Shown: piece by piece, positions 36,131-45,292 of the stretch
Numbering within the stretch: the stretch's first letter is position 1
Layout: the number at the start of each line of letters is the position of its first letter
Assembly (NCBI GenBank): GCA_900539425.1
Contig: UQBX01000008.1
Span: 6,164 to 70,163, forward strand
Reading direction: 5' to 3'
Length of the DNA stretch: 64,000 bases
Source: an uncultured Oscillospiraceae bacterium
GTDB taxonomy: Bacteria > Bacillota > Clostridia > Oscillospirales > Acutalibacteraceae
Notes under the pieces: generated by a model
Database searches by the model: none
Told to the model about the DNA's origin: nothing
What the model saw: the letters and a program-made list of their open reading frames with translations, nothing else
Translations under genes and position numbers: made by a program

Positions 36131-37795
36131 ATGGAATTAAACGGCTCTCAGATAGTTCTTGAAGTTCTTAAAGAACAGGACGTTGACACGGTCTTCGGCT
36201 ATCCAGGAGGCACAATTCTTAATATATTCGACGAGTTGTATAAATACGGTGATACCTTCAAGCATATTCTTACGGCTCACGAGCAGGGCGCGTCACATGC
36301 GGCAGACGGCTATGCAAGAGCAACAGGCAAAGTCGGTGTCTGTTTTGCAACTTCTGGCCCCGGCTCAACAAACCTTGTAACGGGTATCGCTACTGCCTAT
36401 ATGGATTCTATTCCGATGGTTGCAATTACCTGCAATGTAGGCACTTCCATGATAGGCAGAGATTCATTCCAGGAAGTTGATATCAAAGGCATTACAATGC
36501 CTATTACAAAGCATAATTTTATGGTGCGCAATGTAGAGGAATTAGCTGATACTCTCAGAAATGCTTTTAGAATTGCCATCAGCGGCAGAAAAGGCCCTGT
36601 CCTTGTTGATATTCCAAAGGATATTACAGCTGCTAAATGTGAGTATTATCCCGTTCCCAAGCAGCTGCCCGATGAGCCTGTTCATCCAAAGAACAAAGCT
36701 ATTACCCGTGCGGTTGAACTTCTTCAAAACAGTAAAAAACCGCTTATTTATCTCGGCGGCGGTGCAATTTCTTCAAACTGCTGCAAAGAAATAAAAGAGT
36801 TCGCTGAAAAATTAGACTGCCCCGTAGTTTCCTCTCTTATGGGCCTCGGCGCATTCGATCATCAGCATGAGCTTTATGTAGGCCTTATCGGTATGCACGG
36901 CAGATTCGAATCAAATAAAGCAGCTTCACAGTGCGATGTGCTTATTGCCTGCGGCGCAAGATTTTCAGACAGAGTTGCCGGCAACAGACTTAAATTCGCT
37001 CCTAAAGCAGATGTTGTACATATTGATATCGACCCTGCGGAAATGGATAAAAACGTACATTCCGACTGCCATCTGAGAGGCGACCTCAAAGAGGTTCTTC
37101 CGCTTCTTACCAAGGCTCTTGAAAGCAGCAAGCACGACGAGTGGAAAGCTGAGATAAACAGCTGGAAACGTCCGTTCGTTCAGAATCAGATAGATGAATA
37201 TGTAAATCCGCAGTCACTTATTGAGTGCGTTGACGAAAATACTCCTGATGACACTATTGTTGTTACAGATGTAGGTCAGCATCAGCTCTGGGCTGCTCAG
37301 TTTTATAAATTCCGTCAGCCGCGTACTCTTCTCACAAGCGGCGGCCTCGGCACAATGGGCTATTCTATGGGCGCCGCAATGGGCGCTGCTTTCGGATGCC
37401 CGCAGAAGAGAGTAGTTCTTTTTGCAGGTGACGGCGGCTTCCACATGAATCTCAACGAGCTTGCCACAATGGCTTCATATAACATTCCTGTTACAATGTT
37501 TATTATGAACAATCAGGTTCTCGGAATGGTTCGTCAGTGGCAGAAACTGTTTTACGGTAACCGCTTTGCCGATACCGATCCTCATAGACAGACTGATTTT
37601 GTTAAGGTTGCAGAAGCGTTCGGCGTAAAAGGCCTTCGTATTGAAAACAACGATCAGATTGAAAGCGTTGTAAAAGAAGCGCTTGCGTATAACGGCCCGG
37701 TTCTTGTAGATTGCCGTATTTCTCCGGATTCAAATGTATTGCCGATGATTCCACCCGGCGGCTCTTCAGACGATATTATCATGAATTTCAATTGA
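36131..37795 (+). CDS. ilvB: Acetolactate synthase large subunit
   Basis: The catalytic subunit makes acetolactate from pyruvate for valine and leucine. The TPP-activating Glu is in LTAHEQGASHAADGYARA near residue 50. The TPP/Mg2+ motif GDGGFHMNLNELATM...NN is in the C-terminal domain. FGYPGGTILNI at the N-terminus and the IGMHG stretch of the FAD-binding middle domain are typical of biosynthetic AHAS. At 554 residues it has the usual length. CGGAGGG precedes the ATG. It leads the ilvB-ilvN-leuC-leuD cluster. Confidence 0.97.
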   Translation: MELNGSQIVLEVLKEQDVDTVFGYPGGTILNIFDELYKYGDTFKHILTAHEQGASHAADGYARATGKVGVCFATSGPGSTNLVTGIATAYMDSIPMVAITCNVGTSMIGRDSFQEVDIKGITMPITKHNFMVRNVEELADTLRNAFRIAISGRKGPVLVDIPKDITAAKCEYYPVPKQLPDEPVHPKNKAITRAVELLQNSKKPLIYLGGGAISSNCCKEIKEFAEKLDCPVVSSLMGLGAFDHQHELYVGLIGMHGRFESNKAASQCDVLIACGARFSDRVAGNRLKFAPKADVVHIDIDPAEMDKNVHSDCHLRGDLKEVLPLLTKALESSKHDEWKAEINSWKRPFVQNQIDEYVNPQSLIECVDENTPDDTIVVTDVGQHQLWAAQFYKFRQPRTLLTSGGLGTMGYSMGAAMGAAFGCPQKRVVLFAGDGGFHMNLNELATMASYNIPVTMFIMNNQVLGMVRQWQKLFYGNRFADTDPHRQTDFVKVAEAFGVKGLRIENNDQIESVVKEALAYNGPVLVDCRISPDSNVLPMIPPGGSSDDIIMNFN

Positions 37796-37812
37796 TAAGG
37801 AGAGTGTGAGAA

Positions 37813-38319
37813 ATGACTGAAAAACTTATTTTTTCCGTACTTGTAGATAACCAGAGCGGTGTTTTGCAGCGTGTTGCAAGCCTTTTCAGCAGAAGAGGCT
37901 ATAATATTAATTCTTTGACCGTTAGTGAAACGGAAGATCCTGCTTTTTCTCGCATGACCGTTGTTTCTGAAACAGAATCAGATATGGCGCGTCAGATCGA
38001 AATGCAGCTTCTTAAACTTGAAATTGTAAAGAAGGTAGAGATTCTTACAGAGAAGAATGCCGTTTCTTCAGAGCTCCTTCTTATAAAAGTCAGGGCAAAA
38101 GGAATTGATAAAAAGAACGCACTGCTTGAGATAAACAGAAAATACGGCGCAAGAATCGTAGATGTCACTCTTGAGAGCTTTACTCTTGAGCTTACGGGCA
38201 GACCGTACACTATTGATGAGTTCATAGGCGCTGTTTCCGATTTCGGTATCATCGAAATGGCAAGAACAGGTGAAACTTCACTCGAAAGAGGTTCGGAGTC
38301 TTTTTCCGAAGATCTTTAA
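37813..38319 (+). CDS. ilvN: Acetolactate synthase regulatory subunit
   Basis: The 168-residue subunit has an N-terminal ACT domain (LIFSVLVDNQSGVLQRVASL, then FSRRGYNINSLTVSETED) that gives valine feedback on IlvB, and a C-terminal domain that activates catalysis. Length matches the longer IlvH/IlvN type. AAGGAGA lies nine bases before the ATG, and the gene starts 17 nt after ilvB. Confidence 0.96.
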   Translation: MTEKLIFSVLVDNQSGVLQRVASLFSRRGYNINSLTVSETEDPAFSRMTVVSETESDMARQIEMQLLKLEIVKKVEILTEKNAVSSELLLIKVRAKGIDKKNALLEINRKYGARIVDVTLESFTLELTGRPYTIDEFIGAVSDFGIIEMARTGETSLERGSESFSEDL

Positions 38320-38320
38320 T

Positions 38321-38350
38321 TTGACGATGCCTTTTTCGGCACAATATTAT
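38321..38350 (+). promoter_or_regulatory. Possible internal promoter before leuC
   Basis: TTGACG (38321-38326), an 18-bp spacer and TATTAT (38345-38350) lie in the 51-nt ilvN-leuC gap. The spacer contains a small GCC/GGC hairpin. It may be chance. Confidence 0.3.
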
Positions 38351-38370
38351 TCAGTACACAGGTGATAATT

Positions 38371-39630
38371 ATGGGAATGACAATGACTCAGAAGATCCTT
38401 GCGGATCATGCGGGGCTTGAAAGCGTAACAGCCGGTCAGCTTATTAACGCAAAGCTTGATATGGTGCTCGGTAATGACGTTACTTCTCCCGTTGCAATCA
38501 ACGTAATGGAAAAATTCGGCAAGGATAAAGTATTTGATAAAACGAGAATTTCCCTTGTTATGGATCATTTTACACCTAACAAGGATATTCAGTCTGCTCA
38601 AAACTGCAAGCAGGTAAGGGAATTTGCGGCACGTCACGGCATACTGCATTATTATGATGTAGGAAAAATGGGCATAGAGCACGCGCTTCTTCCTGAGCAG
38701 GGTATAGTTACATGCGGCGACTGCATTATAGGAGCTGACAGCCATACATGTACATACGGAGCTCTCGGCGCCTTTTCAACAGGTGTCGGCTCAACAGATA
38801 TGGCGGCAGGTATGATTACCGGCATGGCATGGTTCAAGGTTCCTGCGGCAATTAAAGTTGTAATTACCGGCGAAAAACCCGAGTATATATGCGGCAAGGA
38901 TGTTATTCTTGATATTATCGGCAGAATTGGTGTTGACGGCGCACTTTACAAGAGCCTTGAGTTCACCGGCGACGGCGTTAAAAATCTTTCTATGGATGAC
39001 CGCCTTACCATCTCAAATATGGCTATCGAGTGCGGAGCTAAAAACGGCATTTTCCCGGTTGACGACGTTACTCTTGCTTATGTTGAGGGCAGATCGGAAC
39101 GCCCGTACAAAGTATTTGAGGCTGATGATGACGCGGAGTATGAGAGCACAATCACAGTTGATCTGAGTACTCTCAGACCTACGGTTGCTTTTCCGCATCT
39201 TCCTGAGAACACAAAAACTATTGACGAAGTTCCGCAGATAAAAATCGATCAGGTAGTTATCGGTTCATGCACAAACGGCAGAATGGAAGACATGCGTATG
39301 GCGGCGTCCATTCTCAAGGGCAGAAAAGTTGCAGACGGTGTGCGTGTTATCGTTATTCCCGCTACACAGCAGATTTATCTTGACTGCATTAAAGAAGGTC
39401 TTGCCCAGATATTTATTGAGGCAGGAGCAATTGTTTCAACTCCTACTTGCGGCCCGTGCCTTGGCGGTCACATGGGTATTCTTGCTAAAGGTGAAAAAGC
39501 GGTTTCAACTTCAAACAGAAACTTTGTAGGCAGAATGGGTCATACTGAATCGGAGATATATCTTGCTTCTCCTGCTGTTGCCGCTGCTTCCGCAGTTGCA
39601 GGCTTCATTGCCGACCCGGCAAAAATTTAA
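38371..39630 (+). CDS. leuC: 3-isopropylmalate dehydratase large subunit
   Basis: LeuC with LeuD isomerises 2- to 3-isopropylmalate through a [4Fe-4S] cluster. The cluster Cys are in [13 protein letters not shown] and [14 protein letters not shown]. The N-terminal [20 protein letters not shown] and the 419-residue length mark the shorter archaeal/clostridial LeuC type. The ATG at 38371 has AGGTGA about five bases upstream; GTG at 38362 would overlap that site. Confidence 0.95.
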   Translation: MGMTMTQKILADHAGLESVTAGQLINAKLDMVLGNDVTSPVAINVMEKFGKDKVFDKTRISLVMDHFTPNKDIQSAQNCKQVREFAARHGILHYYDVGKMGIEHALLPEQGIVTCGDCIIGADSHTCTYGALGAFSTGVGSTDMAAGMITGMAWFKVPAAIKVVITGEKPEYICGKDVILDIIGRIGVDGALYKSLEFTGDGVKNLSMDDRLTISNMAIECGAKNGIFPVDDVTLAYVEGRSERPYKVFEADDDAEYESTITVDLSTLRPTVAFPHLPENTKTIDEVPQIKIDQVVIGSCTNGRMEDMRMAASILKGRKVADGVRVIVIPATQQIYLDCIKEGLAQIFIEAGAIVSTPTCGPCLGGHMGILAKGEKAVSTSNRNFVGRMGHTESEIYLASPAVAAASAVAGFIADPAKI

Positions 39631-39643
39631 GGAGGTTTTTGTG

Positions 39644-40126
39644 ATGGATAAAGCTAAAGGCACTGTGCATAAATTCGGCGATAATGTTGATACAGATGTA
39701 ATCATTCCCGCGCGTTATCTTAATAAAAGCGATGATGCGTGGCTTGCTTCCCATTGCATGGAAGATATAGATAAGGATTTTGTGAATAACGTAAAACCCG
39801 GCGATATCATGGTTGCGGGCGCAAATTTCGGATGCGGTTCATCAAGAGAACATGCTCCTATAGCTATTAAGGCAAGCGGCGTTTCTTGTGTAATTGCTTC
39901 AACTTTTGCCCGTATTTTCTACAGAAACGCAATCAATATCGGTCTTGCCATTCTTGAGTGTGACGAGGCGGCAAAGGAGATTCGCAACGGTGATACGGTA
40001 GAGGTTGATTTCAATACAGGCGTTATCACAGATGTTACCCTCGGAAAAACATATCAGGCTCAGCCGTTTCCTGAGTTCATTCAGAATATTATTGCAAAGG
40101 GCGGCCTGCTCAATTCAATCGGATAA
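39644..40126 (+). CDS. leuD: 3-isopropylmalate dehydratase small subunit
   Basis: LeuD is the swivel domain of isopropylmalate isomerase. It shows [20 protein letters not shown] and the substrate-specifying [21 protein letters not shown]. The length of 160 residues is right for the short type that pairs with the 419-residue LeuC. AAGGAGG precedes the start; GTG at 39641 is an alternative one codon earlier. Some such pairs act in other pathways, but ilvB-ilvN upstream supports leucine synthesis. No leuA or leuB is in the window. Confidence 0.94.
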   Translation: MDKAKGTVHKFGDNVDTDVIIPARYLNKSDDAWLASHCMEDIDKDFVNNVKPGDIMVAGANFGCGSSREHAPIAIKASGVSCVIASTFARIFYRNAINIGLAILECDEAAKEIRNGDTVEVDFNTGVITDVTLGKTYQAQPFPEFIQNIIAKGGLLNSIG

Positions 40127-40144
40127 TCGGGAGTTTCAGACAAT

Positions 40145-40576
40145 ATGACACTTATTATTGATGATGAACTGCTTCAAAAATGCGGCGGCGGTTCATCTGA
40201 ATACTGGTTTTCATACGCAGATTACACTATTAAGAATATTTCCGAACTTGACGATCTGGATAGGCCTGATGATATAGGCCAGACAGCTTATTACGTTTCG
40301 CTTGGTCTTATACCTTTCCTCACTGTAAGCAATGAGGAGGTTATGCGCGCATTTGTCAAATTCCGCGGCTCGGCGAAATTAAACGGTATCCTTCAGAAAG
40401 TTCATTCGGATGATTTTATTGAAACATTCTGGAAATATTTCAACGCTTATCCGGAACTTAAAGAGGGGCTTACCGAATTCGGGGATAAGTTTATCTTGGA
40501 AAAGCTAAAGGAGTGGTGTTCGGAAAATAACATCACTTATGAAATCAGTGATAAACTTAAAGATATTAATAAATAA
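40145..40576 (+). CDS. Uncharacterised acidic protein after leuD
   Basis: I do not recognise this 143-residue protein. It is acidic, has no signal peptide or membrane segment, and looks alpha-helical. The N-terminal half (LIIDDELLQKCGGGSSEYWF) has no motif that I know. The C-terminal part, FWKYFNAYPELKEGL followed by LEKLKEWCSENNI, weakly resembles the end of UPF0158-type proteins, but I would not assign it. It follows leuD by 18 nt with GGGAG upstream and ends at a strong terminator, so it is the last gene of the ilv-leu transcript. Confidence 0.75.
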   Translation: MTLIIDDELLQKCGGGSSEYWFSYADYTIKNISELDDLDRPDDIGQTAYYVSLGLIPFLTVSNEEVMRAFVKFRGSAKLNGILQKVHSDDFIETFWKYFNAYPELKEGLTEFGDKFILEKLKEWCSENNITYEISDKLKDINK

Positions 40577-40590
40577 TACACTTATTATTA

Positions 40591-40616
40591 AAGCTGCCTT
40601 CGGGCAGCTTTTTTAT
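40591..40616 (+). terminator. Terminator of the ilv-leu operon
   Basis: AAGCTGCC (40591-40598) and GGCAGCTT (40603-40610) close a TTCG tetraloop and are followed by T residues. Confidence 0.93.
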
Positions 40617-40628
40617 ATATACTTATAT

Positions 40629-40657
40629 TTGCATATAAATATTTATTATGTTATACT
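40629..40657 (+). promoter_or_regulatory. Promoter of the S26-like peptidase/ABC exporter operon
   Basis: TTGCAT (40629-40634), a 17-bp spacer and TATACT (40652-40657) lie about 35 nt before the TTG start. Confidence 0.65.
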
Positions 40658-40692
40658 CTAAATATATTTTTGTTTTTTACAGGTGATTTGTT

Positions 40693-41160
40693 TTGGCAGA
40701 TAACGATAATTTGAAAACTATTAAGCAGGCTGTGGAGCAAAACGGTATCTACACAGGGCTCACAAAAGGCTCTTCAATGGAGCCGCTTATACATAATCAG
40801 CAGGATACCATTATAATAGTAAAACCCGAAGGCAGGCTTAAAAAATACGATATTCCCGTCTATGTAACAAAATCAGGAAAGTATATAATGCACCGTGTTA
40901 TAAAGGTGTGCAGCGATCATTACGTAATAGTAGGCGATAATCTGCTTTCAAAAGAGTATGTAACAGATGATATGATAGTAGGCGTGCTGCGGGGCTTTTA
41001 TAAAAACGGTAAAAAATATATAGATCTCAAAACAAACCGCCTTTATAAAATCTATTCAAAAGTCTGGGTGGCGCTTTTGCCTGTAAGACCGCTTTACTGC
41101 TATTCAAAACGTGCAGTTAATAAAATCAAAAGAATTTTAAAACGAGGTAATACAAAGTGA
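40693..41160 (+). CDS. S24/S26-like serine peptidase (signal-peptidase fold)
   Basis: The 155-residue protein has the S26 core: TKGSSMEP near residue 25 with the nucleophile Ser, KYIMHRVIKV with a His in the place of the general base, and YVIVGDNLL. This is the compact SipW/ER-type pattern, not LexA. There is no N-terminal membrane anchor; a hydrophobic, basic C-terminal region (VWVALLPVRPLYCYSK) may touch the membrane. It begins with TTG, because AGGTGA lies six to seven bases upstream. It overlaps the ABC exporter by 4 nt, which suggests processing of an exported peptide; the substrate is not visible. Confidence 0.7.
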   Translation: MADNDNLKTIKQAVEQNGIYTGLTKGSSMEPLIHNQQDTIIIVKPEGRLKKYDIPVYVTKSGKYIMHRVIKVCSDHYVIVGDNLLSKEYVTDDMIVGVLRGFYKNGKKYIDLKTNRLYKIYSKVWVALLPVRPLYCYSKRAVNKIKRILKRGNTK

Positions 41161-42881
41161 CTGAGAATGTCTCCCCACGAAAATTCAAAAAAAGCGATTT
41201 TGCCGTAATCGGCTGGCTTATGCGCCTTGGTAAAAAACAGTTCGTTAAAATAGCCGTGATAATGGCAGCCAATATATTTTGGGCAAGTCTTTCCGTTGTG
41301 TTTGCAAATTTTTCAAAAAATATTATAGACGGCGCAGTGGAATACCATGATTACCGCTATGTTTTAAAATACGCCATTGCGCTTTTTGTTGTAATAATGC
41401 TTCAGCTGGTGCTTAATCTTCTCAGCAACAGCTTTTCGGAGCGATGCCGCGGCAGGCTTGATATGGAATACAGAAAATACCTGCTTCAACAGATAATGAA
41501 AAAGGATTATTCAAAGATAACTTCTTATCATACTGGCGAACTGCAAAACAGGCTGTTTAATGATATAACAGTAGTTACGGACGGCATTACAACTATCGTT
41601 CCCGATTCAACATTTTATCTTGTAAAACTGCTTTGTGCGTTTATTTACCTTGTTGTTATAAGCAGGATGTTTGCTCTCGTCTTTCTTGCAGGAGGTATTT
41701 TTGTTGTAATCTGTCTGCGTGCTTTCAGAGGCCCGCTGAAGAAACTTCACAAGCGTGTTCAGGAAACAGAGGGCAGTACACGCTCTTTTTTCCAGGAAGC
41801 AATAATAAATCTGCTTGTTGTTAAATCATTTTCTGCTGAGAAAAGAATTACGCAGGAATCAGATGTTCTTCAGGAAAAGAACTATAAGGCAAGAATGAAA
41901 CGCAGATTTATGACTATTGCCTCACGCGGCGGCATTTCAACTGTGTTCAATGCTGGCTATGTGTTTGCCCTTGCATACGGAGCGTTCGGTCTTTTGGGTA
42001 TGGGCGGCATAAGTATGACGTACGGTACGGTTACCGCAATGCTTCAGTTAGTAAATCAGGTGCAGGGCCCGTTTGCAAGCCTTTCGTCAATACTTCCTAA
42101 GTATTACAGCGTTATAGCGTCCGCAGAGAGGCTTATGGAGATAGCTAATCTGCCTGATGAAAAAGAAAGCAATGAAAAAGATATAGACGTTGAAGAAACA
42201 TATAAAAATCTAAAATCTATTGATTTTGATAATATCACGTTTAAATATGACCGTGATCTCATACTTGATAACACTTCATTAAAGGTTGAAAAGGGAGATT
42301 TTATTGCCATAACAGGCATTTCAGGTATAGGCAAGAGCACCCTGCTGAAGCTTTTGCTCGGAGTGCTGAATGTTCAAAGCGGCAGTATTTCTCTCAAAAC
42401 GCAAAACGGCGAAATTCCTGTTGATAAACATACAAGAAGACTGTTTTCTTATGTACCTCAGGGCAACATGCTGCTTTCCGGTACGATACGTGATAACCTC
42501 ACTTTTATACATACTGACGTCAGTGATGAAGAGCTTGAAAAAGCAATCAGAATATCCTGCGCAGACAGGTTTATTAAGGAGCTTCCCGATGGGCTTGATA
42601 CCGTAATAGGCGAAAAAGGTCTTGGGCTTTCAGAGGGGCAGGTGCAGCGTCTTGCCATTGCAAGATCAATGCTAAGTGAATCTCCTGTGCTTTTGCTTGA
42701 TGAGGCAACCTCAGCTCTTGATGAGGAGACTGAAAAAGCTTTCCTTATGAATTTAAAGGAAATGAATAATGTAACGTGCATTATCGTAAGCCATAAAAAG
42801 GCTGCGCTTGAAATATGCAATAAACATGTAAGAATAGAAAATTCCAAGATTGTCAGCGAGGTGAATGAAGATGCTCACTGA
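41157..42881 (+). CDS. ABC exporter, fused membrane and ATPase domains
   Basis: A 574-residue half-transporter that would dimerise. About six membrane segments occupy residues 20-310. The ATPase follows: Walker A GISGIGKSTLL near residue 385, Q-loop SYVPQGNMLLSG, signature LSEGQVQRLAIARSM, Walker B LLLDEATSALDEE and the H-loop IIVSHKK. There is no C39 peptidase domain; the S26-like protein upstream may take that role. GTG start, overlapping the upstream stop as GTGA. Peptide, lipid or drug export cannot be distinguished. Its end overlaps the following GH2 gene by 11 nt. Confidence 0.85.
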   Translation: MTENVSPRKFKKSDFAVIGWLMRLGKKQFVKIAVIMAANIFWASLSVVFANFSKNIIDGAVEYHDYRYVLKYAIALFVVIMLQLVLNLLSNSFSERCRGRLDMEYRKYLLQQIMKKDYSKITSYHTGELQNRLFNDITVVTDGITTIVPDSTFYLVKLLCAFIYLVVISRMFALVFLAGGIFVVICLRAFRGPLKKLHKRVQETEGSTRSFFQEAIINLLVVKSFSAEKRITQESDVLQEKNYKARMKRRFMTIASRGGISTVFNAGYVFALAYGAFGLLGMGGISMTYGTVTAMLQLVNQVQGPFASLSSILPKYYSVIASAERLMEIANLPDEKESNEKDIDVEETYKNLKSIDFDNITFKYDRDLILDNTSLKVEKGDFIAITGISGIGKSTLLKLLLGVLNVQSGSISLKTQNGEIPVDKHTRRLFSYVPQGNMLLSGTIRDNLTFIHTDVSDEELEKAIRISCADRFIKELPDGLDTVIGEKGLGLSEGQVQRLAIARSMLSESPVLLLDEATSALDEETEKAFLMNLKEMNNVTCIIVSHKKAALEICNKHVRIENSKIVSEVNEDAH

Positions 42882-44565
42882 ATTTGGTGAAAAAATTGAT
42901 AAGAACTGCCCGCTTGCGGAGTATCCGCGCCCGCAGTTCGTCAGAAACAGCTGTATTAATCTGAACGGTAGCTGGAAGTGTGAGTTTTCAAAAAGTAGCG
43001 AGCTTCCGTCTGATTTTAAAACAGATATTACTGTGCCGTTTTCACCTGAAACGCCGCTTTCGGGCGTCGGCAGGGTGCTTGAACCGACTGAGTATCTTCA
43101 TTATGAAAAGCGCTTCGATATTCCGTCTGATTTTAATAAAGGCAGAGTGTTTATTCATTTCGGTGCGGTAGACCAGATTGCAGATGTGTATCTTAACGGA
43201 GTTCATGTAGGCTCTCATTCAGGCGGATATACTCCTTTTTCTTTTGAAATTACCGATAACATAAAAGAGGGTGAAAACCGTCTTAATGTTACGGTCAGGG
43301 ATTTTTCAGACACAAAGCAGTATTCCCGCGGTAAGCAAAAGTTTAACAGAGGCGGAATATGGTACAGCCCTCAGAGCGGAATATGGCAGACCGTTTGGCT
43401 TGAAAGCACACCCAAGGAGTATCTTCACTCAGTAAAAATAACGCCTGATTTCGATAATGAGCAGGTAAGGTTTGATTTTGAAGCAGACGCAGAAGTGCTT
43501 GTTTCGGTTTATGACGGCGATATGCTTATTGCCGAAACTGCAGAAAAGGTAGTGAGAATACCTAATTTTAAACCGTGGTCGCCCGAAAGCCCGTTCCTTT
43601 ATAATGTTGTGTTTTCCTGCGGCAAAGACCGTGTAAGATCTTATTTCGGAATGAGAAAGTTTTCAGTCGGCAAAGATGAAAACGGTATGCCCAGACTTTT
43701 TCTGAATAATAAGCCGTATTTTCATAACGGACTGCTTGATCAGGGTTATTATCCGGACGGATTTTTGACCCCTCCATCCAACGAAGCTATGGAATACGAT
43801 GTTAAAACAGTTAAAAAAATGGGCTTTAATATGCTTAGAAAACATATTAAAATAGAGCCGCTGCTCTGGTATCATTACTGTGACGTGAACGGCATACTCG
43901 TATGGCAGGACATGGTAAACGGCGGCGGAAAGTATGGGCTTGAAGTTTCTGTTTTGCCTTTTATCGGTGTAAATCTTGACGACACAAATTATAAAACTTT
44001 TAAAAGAACTGACGCTTCTCAGCGTGAAAGCTATTATAAAGAACTAAGGGAAATGCTTGACGCTCTCTATAACTGCCCGTGTATTGCTGTGTGGGTGCCG
44101 TTCAATGAGGGCTGGGGTCAGTTTGACAGCGCAAAGGCCTATAAGTTTATTAAGGAGTTTGATAAAACAAGAGTTGTAGATTCAACTTCAGGCTGGCATG
44201 ACAGAGGCGTTACCGATGTCATTTCAAAGCATATATACTTTACTCCTATTAAAGTCAAAGCCGGTGCAAAACCTTATGTTCTTTCCGAGTTCGGCGGATT
44301 TTCACATCGTGTAAACGGGCATACATTCAATAATAAAATGTTTGGCTACAAGATATACAATTCACCTGAAAGTCTTGCTAAAGCTTATAAGAAAACTTTT
44401 GAAAAGGTGATAATACCTCAGATAAGCAAAGGACTGTCCGCAACGGTATATACACAGCTCACCGATGTTGAGGATGAACTCAACGGACTTCTTACTTATG
44501 ACAGGAAAGTAGTAAAAATTCCTGTTGATATACTGAAAAAAATAAATGAAAGGGTTAAATTGTAA
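42871..44565 (+). CDS. Glycoside hydrolase family 2 enzyme (second copy)
   Basis: A 564-residue intracellular GH2 enzyme with the same short layout as the one at 10.8-12.5 kb: sugar-binding domain with [10 protein letters not shown] and [20 protein letters not shown], an immunoglobulin-like domain with [12 protein letters not shown], then a TIM barrel. Likely catalytic residues are Glu413 in [10 protein letters not shown] and Glu473 in YVLSEFGG. No signal peptide. The start is the ATG at 42871, with GAGGTGA six bases upstream; ATG 42865 lies too close. It overlaps the ABC exporter gene, an odd partner. Sugar specificity is unknown. Confidence 0.88.
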   Translation: MLTEFGEKIDKNCPLAEYPRPQFVRNSCINLNGSWKCEFSKSSELPSDFKTDITVPFSPETPLSGVGRVLEPTEYLHYEKRFDIPSDFNKGRVFIHFGAVDQIADVYLNGVHVGSHSGGYTPFSFEITDNIKEGENRLNVTVRDFSDTKQYSRGKQKFNRGGIWYSPQSGIWQTVWLESTPKEYLHSVKITPDFDNEQVRFDFEADAEVLVSVYDGDMLIAETAEKVVRIPNFKPWSPESPFLYNVVFSCGKDRVRSYFGMRKFSVGKDENGMPRLFLNNKPYFHNGLLDQGYYPDGFLTPPSNEAMEYDVKTVKKMGFNMLRKHIKIEPLLWYHYCDVNGILVWQDMVNGGGKYGLEVSVLPFIGVNLDDTNYKTFKRTDASQRESYYKELREMLDALYNCPCIAVWVPFNEGWGQFDSAKAYKFIKEFDKTRVVDSTSGWHDRGVTDVISKHIYFTPIKVKAGAKPYVLSEFGGFSHRVNGHTFNNKMFGYKIYNSPESLAKAYKKTFEKVIIPQISKGLSATVYTQLTDVEDELNGLLTYDRKVVKIPVDILKKINERVKL

Positions 44566-45149
44566 TGAATCAGCTTGAAGTAAAAGACGGCGTAAAAGCC
44601 GTTATGAAAACAAATATGGGTGACATGGAGTTTGTGCTTTTTCCCGAAGTTGCACCCAAAGCCGTAGAAAACTTTGTAACACACTCAGAAAACGGTTATT
44701 ATGACGGACTTATTTTCCACAGAGTTATTCAGGATTTTATGATTCAGGGCGGCGATCCCACCGGAACAGGCATGGGCGGTGAATCTGTGTTTGGAAATAA
44801 TTTTGAGGATGAATTCAGCCTTGATGCCCGCAACTATTACGGAGCGCTTTCAATGGCAAATGCAGGCCCTAATACAAACGGCAGTCAGTTTTTTGTTGTT
44901 CAGGCAAAGTCCGTGCCTCAGAGCCTTATTTCTCAAATGGAGCAGTTGAAAGATAACGGCTTCCCGCAGGAGGTAATAGACAATTATCAGAAAGTGGGCG
45001 GCACACCGTGGCTTGATTTTCATCACACCGTTTTCGGCCAGCTCATAAACGGCGCCGATGTTCTTGATAAAATAGCGGCAGTTAAATGCGGCGCAAACGA
45101 TAAACCCGCAGAGGACGTTGTTATAAACGGTATAGATATAATAAAATAA
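44565..45149 (+). CDS. Cyclophilin-type peptidyl-prolyl isomerase
   Basis: The 194-residue protein catalyses proline cis-trans isomerisation in protein folding. It has [22 protein letters not shown] with the catalytic Arg, [16 protein letters not shown], and [18 protein letters not shown]. No signal peptide, so it is cytosolic. There is an insertion of about 25 residues ([19 protein letters not shown]) before the [10 protein letters not shown] segment, longer than in minimal cyclophilins. The ATG overlaps the GH2 stop as TAATG, so it ends the peptidase-exporter-GH2 operon. Confidence 0.92.
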   Translation: MNQLEVKDGVKAVMKTNMGDMEFVLFPEVAPKAVENFVTHSENGYYDGLIFHRVIQDFMIQGGDPTGTGMGGESVFGNNFEDEFSLDARNYYGALSMANAGPNTNGSQFFVVQAKSVPQSLISQMEQLKDNGFPQEVIDNYQKVGGTPWLDFHHTVFGQLINGADVLDKIAAVKCGANDKPAEDVVINGIDIIK

Positions 45150-45160
45150 TTTTGTTATTA

Positions 45161-45189
45161 AAAAAGCGGCTGATTTCAGCCGCTTTTTT
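45161..45189 (+). terminator. Terminator after the cyclophilin gene
   Basis: GCGGCTGA (45166-45173) pairs with TCAGCCGC (45176-45183), with an A run before and six T residues after. Confidence 0.92.
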
Positions 45190-45242
45190 ATGTTCGTTTA
45201 TTTTTATGGTGCGGACTGTTTAATTTTATAAAGGCAATAATT

Positions 45243-45276
45243 TTTGACAATTTATTTGCCTATCTGTGTCTATAAT
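45243..45276 (+). promoter_or_regulatory. spoIIG-type promoter with long spacer and Spo0A-box-like sequence
   Basis: Perfect TTGACA (45244-45249) and perfect TATAAT (45271-45276) are separated by 21 bp, too long for normal sigma-A use. TTTGACAA (45243-45250) overlaps the -35 and matches the reverse Spo0A box TTCGACAA at 7 of 8 positions. The spoIIG promoter of Bacillus subtilis also has an over-long spacer and needs Spo0A. Confidence 0.7.
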
Positions 45277-45292
45277 TTAATCGGTGGTAGAT

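Noticed and set aside
39563..39643. Extended leuD start inside leuC
   Set aside because: The 27 extra residues have no ribosome binding site and LeuD homology begins at 39644.
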